From positions 1 to 39,891 of the forward strand of contig JABANN010000318.1 of NCBI GenBank assembly GCA_013115125.1: a stretch of DNA of 39,891 nucleotides. Direction: 5' to 3'. The notes beneath the pieces are model-generated. The model ran no database searches. It saw nothing but the letters and a program-made list of their open reading frames with translations, and was not told the DNA's origin. The DNA comes from Perkinsus olseni. Its lineage: Eukaryota; Perkinsozoa; Perkinsida. Shown here in pieces: positions 30,022-39,891 of this stretch. Position 1 is the stretch's first letter, and each line of letters starts with the position of its first letter. Both the position numbers and the translations under genes were made by a program.

Positions 30022-32361
30022 TCAGCAATGAGACCCCAAGTGCTGCAGACATGTACCACTTTTGATCGAGTGGTAGGACGCTTCGATCTTCCCAATGAGG
30101 CAGGCAACATGCTGGCTCCACTTGAACTTTCTGTCTAATTGAATCCCCAACCATTTGACGCAGCCCTCTGTGATTGTCGAATCGGCCACACGGACGGTTA
30201 CTCCTGGGCCTCCGTGCCGCTTTGAGACTGGAAAACACATCAGTCTTGTCTTCGGCCACGATAGCCGACACTTGACATGACGGCACCACTTGTCAAGCTG
30301 GCTGGTAATGGCATCGACAGCAGTTTGAATGTGGGCCTCCTCTACGTAACGGAACAGGATAACTCCGTCGTCCGCATAGATGACGGTGACCCAAGAGGAC
30401 AGAGCCGCATCAAAGGTAAGCATGAAGGCATTGAAGACCCAGGGCGACGTGACACCCCCTTGGGCGATGCCTCTGGTGAGCCGACGAGTACAGGAGTCTG
30501 TGCCATGGTGAACCGTAATGGTTCTGTCGCTCAAGTAGTCACCTAATAGTGCCAGATAGTCTGGACCGAGACCTTTGTCCAGTAACACTTGCAGAGAGGA
30601 CCACGTACTACACTTGTCGAAAGCGCCTTCGATGTCTACAAAAAGAGCGCCGGCACTAAATCCCTGCCTCCACGCTTCTTTGATGGAGCTTTCCAGCTGG
30701 CCAACAGCAGTATCGCAGCTCTTCCCTCGTCTGTAGGCATGAAGGTTAGGTGGATAGGATAGCTCCGCGCTGACGCGACGAAACAGGAGCCTGTCGAAAA
30801 CCCTTGCGAGCCCGGTGTTGACAGTGATCGGCCTCCAGGCCTTGGGGTCCCATGCCGGCCGGTCGCCCCTCTTCGGCAGCGTGATTACATAGCCCTTCTT
30901 CAGAATCGCCGGGATCCGGCGGTAATGGAAAAAGGAGGAGAAGAGGGAACAAAAGAAAGAAGGTTCCCGTTCAATCGCCATTTTGACCGCAGCAATAGGA
31001 ACCGCATCCTCTCCAGGGCAGGATTTGGTGCGAACGTCGCGAAGCAAGTCAAGTAGCTCGGGAAGCTCCACAGGGGGACTAGTAGAGATTAGGCTGCTAA
31101 AGTAGCTTAGGCGATCATGGAGGGAGGCGCGGGCAGTAGCCTGCTCCGGAAGATCGTCTTCCTCGTCCGGAAAGAGGGCCTCAGCAACGAAAGTAGCAGA
31201 GTGGTACGTGTGGGTGTAGCCGGCATTTGCATCACGCCATCTTTTGTGGAAGGCAAAGGCATCCTGGGGATCCGTTATCTTGGAGATGACCTTCCTGGCA
31301 TGGGAGTCAATAGTATGCCGTCTTAGGCGCTTCAGGTCGCGGCACGCCGCACGCAGCTCGGCACGGACTAACGATGAGCCATTAGTCCGTTTGACCCTTC
31401 GCCTCAACCACTTTACTCTGTCGTCGAGAGACGCAAGCTCCCTAGTCCACCAGACTGGCTTTCCCGCGGGTATCCTCGGCGGCCGTCGACAAGCCTCCAC
31501 CAACTTCTTCAGCTTGCCAGCCACCGTTTCTGTCACTGACACAACTTGATCCCAGTAAAGGGCCGAGAAATCTATCTCCCTGATGTCCGAAAAATATCCA
31601 CAAACCTCTTCCGCAAACCGGTCAGCATCAAAGAAGCCCTTGTTGTGCCAAGGAGGCACTACTGGTGGCGATGGGGTAGCAGTCAGGGTCAATAGAATGG
31701 CGGCATGATCGGATATCATCGATAAGGGATGATCCCAGTCAACACGCCAGTGGATGGGTCGTCGAGTGAGAGCTTCTGAGCAGAAAGTGACATCAATGTG
31801 GGAGGTTATTGCCGCATTGTTGAGGGTGGTTCGGTGGCTTCTGAAGGTCGGAGGCGAGTCCGGGTCGTTAAGAAGGTGCAGATCTAGTCCAGTGGCCCAT
31901 TCCTCCAGGACATAACCGCGTCTACGCTGGTAGGAGCCACCGTCAGGTGGAGAACCCCAAGCGTTGTTCCATGCGTTGCTGTCACAGCAAAGGAGGACGC
32001 GCTTACCACGAACATGCTGAGATATGCCGTCAAGGCATTGCTCCATGGTGATGCGACCATCCGATGGACAGTAGCCCGATAGTATGCGCGTAGTGGTCTC
32101 AGCTTTTCCGCCGCACGCAACATCGACACCCGACCAGTCACTGAGATCGGTCATCCCCTCGATAGCCGTGTAGCTGATGTGTTTACGCAGGAGAATGGCG
32201 CTGCGAGACGGTGATTTGCCCACTACGAAGGCCCAATCCTGAGTAGCTGACTCTGATAGTAGTCTTCGACACGAGTGAGCCCGCGGAGGTTCTTGGATAG
32301 CTATGATATCTACGTCCATGCAGGCTAGAGCTTGCTGAAAGACAGCCGAGCTCTTGCCCAT
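30022..32361 (-). CDS. LINE ORF2 N-terminal part: APE endonuclease and reverse transcriptase
   Basis: 779 aa from ATG 32361. The endonuclease shows DIIAIQEPP, LLCCDSNAWNNAWGSP, ITSHIDVTFC and SDHAAILL, so its catalytic acids, Asn and His are present. The RT shows KGYVITLPKRGD, WRPITVNTGLARVFDRLLF, GALFVDIEGAFDKC, GIAQGGVTSPWVFNAFM and the catalytic VIYADDGVILF. The enzyme would nick DNA and prime reverse transcription there. Endonuclease-like coding continues upstream of the ATG (NISIIQINMG) and overlaps the end of ORF1 in the -1 frame. The reading frame ends prematurely in the thumb region. Confidence 0.93.
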   Translation of the reverse strand: MGKSSAVFQQALACMDVDIIAIQEPPRAHSCRRLLSESATQDWAFVVGKSPSRSAILLRKHISYTAIEGMTDLSDWSGVDVACGGKAETTTRILSGYCPSDGRITMEQCLDGISQHVRGKRVLLCCDSNAWNNAWGSPPDGGSYQRRRGYVLEEWATGLDLHLLNDPDSPPTFRSHRTTLNNAAITSHIDVTFCSEALTRRPIHWRVDWDHPLSMISDHAAILLTLTATPSPPVVPPWHNKGFFDADRFAEEVCGYFSDIREIDFSALYWDQVVSVTETVAGKLKKLVEACRRPPRIPAGKPVWWTRELASLDDRVKWLRRRVKRTNGSSLVRAELRAACRDLKRLRRHTIDSHARKVISKITDPQDAFAFHKRWRDANAGYTHTYHSATFVAEALFPDEEDDLPEQATARASLHDRLSYFSSLISTSPPVELPELLDLLRDVRTKSCPGEDAVPIAAVKMAIEREPSFFCSLFSSFFHYRRIPAILKKGYVITLPKRGDRPAWDPKAWRPITVNTGLARVFDRLLFRRVSAELSYPPNLHAYRRGKSCDTAVGQLESSIKEAWRQGFSAGALFVDIEGAFDKCSTWSSLQVLLDKGLGPDYLALLGDYLSDRTITVHHGTDSCTRRLTRGIAQGGVTSPWVFNAFMLTFDAALSSWVTVIYADDGVILFRYVEEAHIQTAVDAITSQLDKWCRHVKCRLSWPKTRLMCFPVSKRHGGPGVTVRVADSTITEGCVKWLGIQLDRKFKWSQHVACLIGKIEASYHSIKSGTCLQHLGSHC

Positions 32362-32414
32362 GTTAATTTGAATGATACTAATGTTACAGGGATCACGGCG
32401 GGAAGTGCCCTTGG

Positions 32415-33350
32415 TTAATACAACCGGGCAAGTGATCCTAAGTCACGCCTCACCAGGTTGCGAACGACAGGGCACAAACGGTGATCCGTGGCGTGATGAC
32501 TGCCGTCACAGTTAACACAGCAGGGGGGCCCACCAGGGCATGCCCTACCCTCGTGACCCTTACGCCCGCATTTGTAGCAGGCTGGGGTATTAGTGCAATC
32601 CTTCGCAAGGTGAGCCGTCTTTCCAACAGCACAGCACTTGTAGCACATGGTCTTGCGATGCCTGAGCTCAGGTCTCAACAGTCTCCATCCCACCTTGATG
32701 CCCGAGTCGAGGAGCCCCTGGGCTGAGTCTTTACGGACCTTGACAAAAGCGTTGAGGCCCTTTTTGTAAACAGAGGTGCAACAGTCCCCGATCGCAGTAC
32801 GCAGCTCATGCTCCCCAATACCCCCCACATCTCGTATGAAGAGCTCAGGCTCAAACTCACCCAGGACCTTGGTCTCAAAGCCGAGAGCTCTAGCAGCGTC
32901 TCCTGCTTTGGAGCGGTCAGCATCGGAAACCCTCAGTCCCAATTTACCGTCCCTGGAGAAGAAGCTGTCGGTGATCATCACTTCCCCCTTCGCCCCAATC
33001 CTGTTAACGATATCAATGCGGCGCTCGGTGCTCTTGTCCTCCGAGCTGGCATCCCCGCCGCTGACCCACACCAGGGCACCTTCGCGTCTCACACCCCCTG
33101 GAGTGCTTCCGATGGTCACAGGCGAGTGCGGATCCTGTGTATCCGGCATGTTGTTTGCCGCAGCCCTTGTCCTGCTCAGTTCATCCTTCAGGGTAGTGTG
33201 GTCCTCGAGTAGACGAATTAGCTTGTGCTGGGCTTTAACTAGCCCCTCCTGCACTCCCGTGTGGATGTTATGTAGACTCTCAAGCAGACCACGGATTTCA
33301 GCCTTCTTAGCCGCAGCCATGCTGGTCGAACCACACACTTTCATAATCAT
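32415..33350 (-). CDS. LINE ORF1, gag-like RNA-binding protein with three zinc knuckles
   Basis: About 311 aa from ATG 33350. The N-terminus is a predicted coiled coil (AKKAEIRGLLESLHNIHT onward). The middle (VWVSGGDASSED, KVRKDSAQGLLDSGIKVGWR) resembles the RRM-like domain of LINE ORF1p. The C-terminus has three CCHC-type knuckles: CYKCCAVGKTAHLAKDC, CYKCGRKGHEGRAC and CCVNCDGSHHATDHRLC. It should bind element RNA and form the RNP. The frame stays open upstream of this ATG almost to the 5' end of the element, with no earlier ATG. Confidence 0.9.
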   Translation of the reverse strand: MIMKVCGSTSMAAAKKAEIRGLLESLHNIHTGVQEGLVKAQHKLIRLLEDHTTLKDELSRTRAAANNMPDTQDPHSPVTIGSTPGGVRREGALVWVSGGDASSEDKSTERRIDIVNRIGAKGEVMITDSFFSRDGKLGLRVSDADRSKAGDAARALGFETKVLGEFEPELFIRDVGGIGEHELRTAIGDCCTSVYKKGLNAFVKVRKDSAQGLLDSGIKVGWRLLRPELRHRKTMCYKCCAVGKTAHLAKDCTNTPACYKCGRKGHEGRACPGGPPCCVNCDGSHHATDHRLCPVVRNLVRRDLGSLARLY

Positions 33351-33422
33351 TTCCTTGTAATCCACGAATCCGCATCCCTCAACAGAGGCTCCGGAGTCGT
33401 CAGCCGATGGGCTCCAACTTCT

Positions 33423-33773
33423 ACATTTCTAATTCCCTCAGAGTGAGTTATTCGACCGTTGTGCGATTCGAGGGATGGAAGCTTCTCCCCACAGACCGCC
33501 TCTTCCGTGAGCTACCCGATCCCACACTGTGCAGGCCGTACAGTAACTCAAACACAAGACTCGCTCATTACTCAGTAACTGGATATCAATCGTGAAAGAC
33601 AAAGCAGTCAGAGTAGAGTTACAAACTATCGTTAAACGACATCGTTGCAAATGGGCTGTTAGAGGCCGAATCAGTTCACAGCCATCAACTTCCTCCTCTC
33701 CTTGTCATGCTCGCTGGGAGTGTACGACTTGTTATAAACCTGCAAAAAACCACCGTCGCTACCCTCTACCCGC
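33423..33773. other. spacer between LINE and DHS
   Basis: About 350 bp of flanking DNA that, before insertion, adjoined the (CAC)n region. No gene supported. Confidence 0.55.
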
Positions 33774-35541
<1,768 letters not shown>

Positions 35542-36220
35542 TATGAAATGAATAAAGAACTGTTAACGGCAAGCTAACACCTAACCTCCACTCGAGTGGG
35601 AGTGAGCTGGTTGTGGTAGTGTTTGGTGCGATTGGTATGAAGCATCTCCTAACCTCAAGGAAGGGAACCGGCAAGAATGTCGGTATGAGAAGGCTGATGA
35701 GAGACCAGATCGGAGGTCCCTCGACACAAAAGTAGACAACGCTTAAGGTGGGTAAAGAATGACATCGTTATAGACTTTCGCTCACGGCGAGGTCCCAACG
35801 TGAGAAGGATAGCCTGATACAGTCCAAAGTGGCCCTCCATCTCGGGTGGTAGGGCGAGCAACTTTTCCGGATCCCTCGTCAAGGGCGAGCGGCACCAAAT
35901 GACCCACAGTTTATATAAAGGCGCAGTATTGCCTGAAGGCAGCCCGCAGGCATGTCGATACTACGTGGCTGAGGGAATGGTAGTACTCAAGAACTGTGGG
36001 CAATGTGGGATGATGAGCCGGATTCGAAGAGGTCAAGCAAGCACTGGAGCGAACTACTGGAGTTGTAGCGGAGCGGTAGGGAAGGGACAATTCGTTGCAC
36101 AATCCGATCACCATTGAGGCGAGCACGGCGGCACTTCCCTCCCTGCTAAACGATGGGCTAAGATGGGGCACCTTAGGAGACGTGATTGGTATACTCGGAC
36201 ACGCAACACGAGCATCGTCC
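35542..36220. other. unresolved region between DHS and the next gene
   Basis: Minus-strand ORFs at 35655-35882 and 35911-36246 and a plus ORF at 35899-36117 overlap. None has a recognisable motif, and I could not build a consistent spliced model. It may be an additional small gene or spacer. Confidence 0.35.
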
Positions 36221-37942
36221 TTAAAGGTCATCATACGCAATGACACCTCTCGCTGCAGCTGCCTGTCGTGCCTCTGGCCTCTCCTCCTCCTCCTGCATAG
36301 GAGATACAGCCGTCGCCGGTGTGACTGTCGCGGATTGCTCCCCCGAATCCGCTACCTCATTGGCTCTGCGAGTGGCTGTTATTCGACGATACCTGAAGGC
36401 AGACCTCGTGGGTGTACCAGTATTCCTGCCACCCCCGGACCGGGGCATGAGAGTCGTCATTATTACCGCTTGTACGTCTCCGACTCGGGACGAACTCGTC
36501 GATCGCGGCCCATGTCGTCCTGCACCAGGACAAACTCTTCCGATGAATCTTCGGGCACCTACAGCAACGGTACACACGAATCGGGCCCTTCTAGTCTGCA
36601 ACCCAAACTACAAGATCAGCCTCATCGATGATGAGCTCCTCTTCAACAACATCCGAGTATTCATGGGCTGCCTTCTCCCGCTGTGCCACAGGCCTGATGA
36701 GTGGAGTCCACTCAATGGACAAGTGGACAAGGGCAGCCGAAGATCTCACCCTTCGGCATCATCCTTAGCGGTCGGCTCAGCTGGTGGAGGAACAGAGGAC
36801 ACCGCCGCCTGCTCGGCGGACGGCGTATACTTCCGCCGCTTCGTTTGAGGCACGGGACCTGACAAAGCGAGCATCGAGGAGGCCCAGGGCATCTTCTACG
36901 AAGTCAAAAAGCTTCTGCACGATGGCCAACAGTTGGAGTCCCGATACAACAAGGCATTCACTAAGAGGGATACCCAACCAAACCATACTACTTTGCGGTA
37001 GTCCTTTGAACCATCTGTCATCACCCTCTGCCTCCTCCGGGCCCTCCGTTTGAGTGCTCACTGTGGTCGTAGTGAGGGCCTCGTACTTCGCCGTATCGTA
37101 GTACCTTCATGATGGCGTCGAGGTTAGTCCACTCGAGAATCCCACAGAGTTCGTACCTCACGAAGGGCTTGAACTCCTTCTCCCGTTCCAGCAGGGCATC
37201 CGCCATGGTGCCCCTAGGGCTCGAAGGGTCTCCCTCATCCTGCCGTAGCTCCAAGCCGTTGTGTGGCGAGTCGGGGTCCATTAAGACGACGTCGACTAGC
37301 GTACTTCGGAATCGCCGCTGCCTCCTCTACTGTGGCACCCCCCGCTACTCAGTATACTATAACGCAATGAACCATCGACAAAGAAACTGTTCAAGACCAC
37401 GGCCACCATCACCATCGCCATCAACCTCTCCTTCCTAGCACTTAGTGCCCGTAGGGAAGAAGCTGAAGTTGTATCTGGCACAGGATACCACCATCCGAAG
37501 AGCATACATCAGGGCGTCCCCCACCTTTTCTTGGTCGGTACGATATCGTAGATATCAGCATCACCAGCGTACTTCCTGACGTACTGGCGGTCTCCAGGGG
37601 CGAACACGAAAGCTGCCAAAAGGACGTCTAATGTCATATCGCACTTCCTGCTATCCCCTACCATCATGCTTCTTCGTGTCCGCGCCGTCGATTCCAAACC
37701 TCTGGCGAATCTCGTCGTCTAAAACCTTCCACGACCACTTACTACCATACAGTCCACCAAACAGGCCTGAAGGGGCCCACGGGTAGCGGGGAGTGTCCGA
37801 GTTGAAACCCTATCATTACCACTGAAGGAGGTCGACCACGCCTCCCAGTAGATGGCGGTGGACTGCAAGCCATTCTCCATTCCACTGCCTCCCAGAAGAG
37901 AATCCTTAACCAGCTCGGAGTAGCTCAGAGGTGACGACATTA
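36221..37942 (-). CDS. unrecognised multi-exon gene
   Basis: Coding-like segments on the minus strand include MSSPLSYSELVKDSLLGGSG (from ATG about 37942), SGLFGGLYGSKW, TLDVLLAAFVFAPGDRQYV, EFKPFVRYELCGILEWTNLD, RKVVWFGWKLFDFVEDALGL, an acidic segment (EEELIIDEADLVPEDSSEEF) and a C-terminal Glu/Ala-rich end (QEEEERPEARQAAAARGVI) closing at TAA 36221-36223. The last four joins work in phase through 34-76 nt introns. The middle (37300-37720) could not be joined with certainty, so there may be two genes. Aromatic, hydrophobic segments suggest membrane association. No family assignment is offered. Confidence 0.4.
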
Positions 37943-38194
37943 CCGACCAGAGTTGACCAAAAAACCTTGCAACCAATCAAACCTGTTGCCAGCTGCTTTG
38001 GGAAGCCTCTAGCATCCGGACAAGTCAGGAGAGCACAGCGAGAACCCCCGTATACCGCATGAACGCAACACCGACGGGAGTGTCTCAAAAGCATACGAAT
38101 ACGCTACATGTTAAGTATCACTACGCCTCTTATTGGGATGCGACTCGTCTCCAAGCCGCTGTGCGAAAAAATGAGAGGTTGATCGTGTCACCAT
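37943..38194. other. short intergenic region
   Basis: No feature supported. Confidence 0.5.
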
Positions 38195-39127
38195 CTACAG
38201 GTCCCCACGAGGCTTCACCCAGTTGATCTTGTGCTCCGGGGCCTCTAGGTAGAACAGCTTCATATCGACACGATACCTATACGAAACCGTAGGGGCGATG
38301 GGGAGCCCTCAAGACTACTGTCTGTGCTGGACGACCGCGATGTGGCCAAGATAGCAGCCGATGAAGAGCCCGATGAGCCAATCGCGGAAGTAGTGACGAG
38401 CATAGTAGTCGCCCTGAACCCTCTGTCGGAAGGAGTACCACTTGCCACACCACGCGACCTGAAGGATCCAGCTCCGTGGCGGATGAAACGGAAATTGGTC
38501 GAGTACGTAGTCCTCCTGTTTGATCTCGTCTGCAGTCCGGTACGGCAGGGGAATACGATGACGATAGATCTTCAGTGGTTTTGCAAATTTATAGAACATC
38601 TCCTCGTAATCATCATGGGTCATATCTCCCATGATCAACTAATAAGACAGCAGCAAGATGACATCACACGCCCGCTGACCAAGGCGAACCTTATCCGTGT
38701 ACGGCTTCAACTCGGGAGTGTCGTCACCTAGCTTCTTCAAAAAAGGGAAGTACTGGGGCGGCACGTAGTAGGTGTGGCGAATTTGAGTTGCTAACAACGA
38801 TGGCGATGCGTACGTGATGCGGTACGAGGCAAGGCAGGACTCACACAGCTCAGGTGGGATGTGGGCTGGTACACCGAACTCGTCGCGAGGGATCTCCTCG
38901 AACTCAAAATCAGCCTCACAATCATAGTTGGGGTCGTCGAAGTAGGTGACGTAATGGTACGGGTACCCTACGGCGACTCTCGTCAAGAATCCGCAAGCGT
39001 ATAAGTGATTCTTACCTCCGTTATACATGGTGCGCCTCTGCAGTACCGACCCCAGGCCGATGGCAGAATTCAACCGTCGATGGTTGATCAATCCACGATT
39101 CATACGACAGAGCAAACGGGATGCCAT
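38195..39127 (-). CDS. probable mitochondrial inner-membrane protein, family unknown
   Basis: Four exons (39127-39016, 38976-38690, 38638-38319, 38276-38195) give about 266 aa. The N-terminus (MASRLLCRMNRGLINHRRLN) is basic and lacks acids, as in a mitochondrial presequence. Next is a tyrosine-rich soluble region (VAVGYPYHYVTYFDDPNY), a CESC pair, a polar region (YKFAKPLKIYRHRIPLPYR), one transmembrane segment (WLIGLFIGCYLGHIAVV) and a short end (LYLE-like, KLFYLEAPEHKINWVKPRG). Its size, single helix and aromatic content would fit a lineage-specific respiratory-complex or ATP-synthase subunit; that is inference. Intron 1 (39 nt) is a multiple of three without in-frame stops, and a 36-nt GT-AG stretch in exon 3 could also be optional. 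Confidence 0.65.
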
Positions 39128-39706
39128 GACGGGTTGGGGAATAGAACTGCGCAACAGTCGAACCTCTACCAATCATCGTGATGGCGGAGCGCCAGGTTTC
39201 GACAACTCACCAACTTTGGCAAAACCCCTTTTTGGTTGTCCAAACAGATGGTTGGTGAAATCTAGTATATGCCCCCCTCAGACGGGAAAAAGCCAACTCA
39301 GATCAGAGACCAACCGGACTTGGCCATAGTTTTCGCTGATAGCGCTTCGCCAAAATTTGAAATGCGCTCGCCCGAGCGCTCAAACCTGGCACTGGGACTG
39401 GGTTTCGCCAAGATGCGTTGGGTGTTTTCTGTATTAGGAACAGGAAACAGTTAATTTAGAGGTAAGTTTCGGCGAAGTCTGCTGGTTTTACGTAAAATCA
39501 CCTGAAATGACGCATTATTTTGGTGAGAAGTTCGCCACAGGGAATTCACCAAGTTTGGTTAAATGTGGTGCCCGTCCAGATTTCGCATAAAAATACTTCC
39601 AGACCTGCTCGGTAACGTATTCCGCCGTAAGTGTGTCGACCGAATCTGCTTGGCGGAGTTCATTTGCGCCTTGAATTCGCCAACGAATTTTAACACTCGA
39701 CTTCGT

Positions 39707-39730
39707 GTCACCGTGTCACGGTGACGTCAC
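39707..39730. repeat. compound palindrome with TGACGTCA core
   Basis: GTCACCGTG and CACGGTGAC form a perfect 9-bp inverted repeat around one base (39707-39725). It overlaps GTGACGTCAC (39721-39730), which contains a CRE/bZIP-type TGACGTCA palindrome. Confidence 0.7.
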
Positions 39731-39826
39731 TGACGTCGACATCATGAACACTCTCGCGCCGCTTGGATAATGACTCATCACTAATAAGGATAGTCATCAC
39801 ATGAGATGGGGCTCTCAACGGCCTGG

Positions 39827-39845
39827 CACTGCCAGGCTGGCAGTG
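39827..39845. repeat. 19-bp palindrome
   Basis: CACTGCCAG and CTGGCAGTG flank a single G; CTCAA (39814-39818) and TTGAG (39846-39850) add an outer, bulged pairing. Confidence 0.75.
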
Positions 39846-39891
39846 TTGAGTGGAACGGAAAACGTCTTCGGGAACGCGGAGAGAGTTGCCA

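Larger units (their letters stand above)
28589..33422 (-). mobile_element. non-LTR retrotransposon (LINE, I-like: gag, APE endonuclease, RT, RNase H)
   Basis: A 4.8-kb element on the minus strand, flanked by a 13-bp direct repeat GGCTCCAACTTCT at 28589-28601 and 33410-33422 (target-site duplication). Order from its 5' end: ORF1 with zinc knuckles; ORF2 with apurinic endonuclease and reverse transcriptase; then an RNase H domain in a separate open frame. The 3' end is a (GAA)n tail (TTC on the plus strand, about 28598-28626) next to the duplication, as expected of target-primed insertion. Only about 60 bp precede the first ORF1 ATG. RNase H plus an APE endonuclease places it nearest the I-type clades. 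At least two frame breaks lie between RT and RNase H, so this copy is not able to make full-length ORF2. Confidence 0.93.
39128..39891. other. non-coding region with TTCGCCAA motif cluster and palindromes
   Basis: No gene seen. Exact TTCGCCAA occurs at 39346, 39404 and 39676, with one-mismatch or inverted versions near 39469, 39531, 39544 and 39651. Two compact palindromes lie near the right edge. Confidence 0.6.

Noticed and set aside
32776-33360. 194-aa plus-strand ORF antisense to LINE ORF1
   Set aside because: Shadow of the zinc-knuckle ORF; no independent support.

Overview
The window is nuclear DNA of a protist. Genes sit close together on both strands and are cut by many very short GT-AG introns, mostly 39-90 nt, so most proteins only become visible after splicing by eye. 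Gene content (ATG7, SEC12, deoxyhypusine synthase, BDP1, a VIT-type iron transporter, ISCA1) is eukaryotic. Intron style, base composition, the lineage-specific secreted protein and the LINE type suggest an alveolate, most likely a Perkinsus-like perkinsozoan. That placement is inference from memory of the group, not a search result. There are no bacterial operons, ribosome binding sites or CRISPR arrays.

Layout. 1-6.3 kb (minus strand): a poorly resolved basic/acidic protein, a 308-aa membrane-anchored unknown protein whose first intron appears to be GC-AG, an intronless cytochrome P450, and a ten-exon CCC1/VIT1 vacuolar iron transporter. 6.9-12.9 kb (minus): TFIIIB subunit BDP1, a small uncertain ORF, and a twenty-exon threonyl-tRNA synthetase whose last in-frame exon adds a transmembrane tail. 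13.0-20.0 kb (plus): a likely axonemal EF-hand protein, the autophagy E1 enzyme ATG7, and a small unknown gene. 20.5-21.7 kb (minus): a CID-domain protein that probably binds the RNA polymerase II CTD. 22.5-26.9 kb (plus): an intronless secreted protein, ISCA1, and SEC12 ending in an LDEL-type ER retrieval signal. 27.2-33.4 kb: a decayed protein kinase and an inserted LINE (minus strand) with a 13-bp target-site duplication. 33.7-39.1 kb (minus): deoxyhypusine synthase, an unresolved gene, and a likely mitochondrial membrane protein. The right edge (39.1-39.9 kb) is non-coding, with a cluster of TTCGCCAA motifs and palindromes.

The genes do not form one pathway; they look like ordinary housekeeping neighbours (translation, Fe/Fe-S handling, autophagy, secretion, transcription). 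The most unusual observation is the predicted membrane-anchored threonyl-tRNA synthetase. Exon boundaries were deduced by matching splice sites, reading phase and remembered family sequence; transcripts would settle them.
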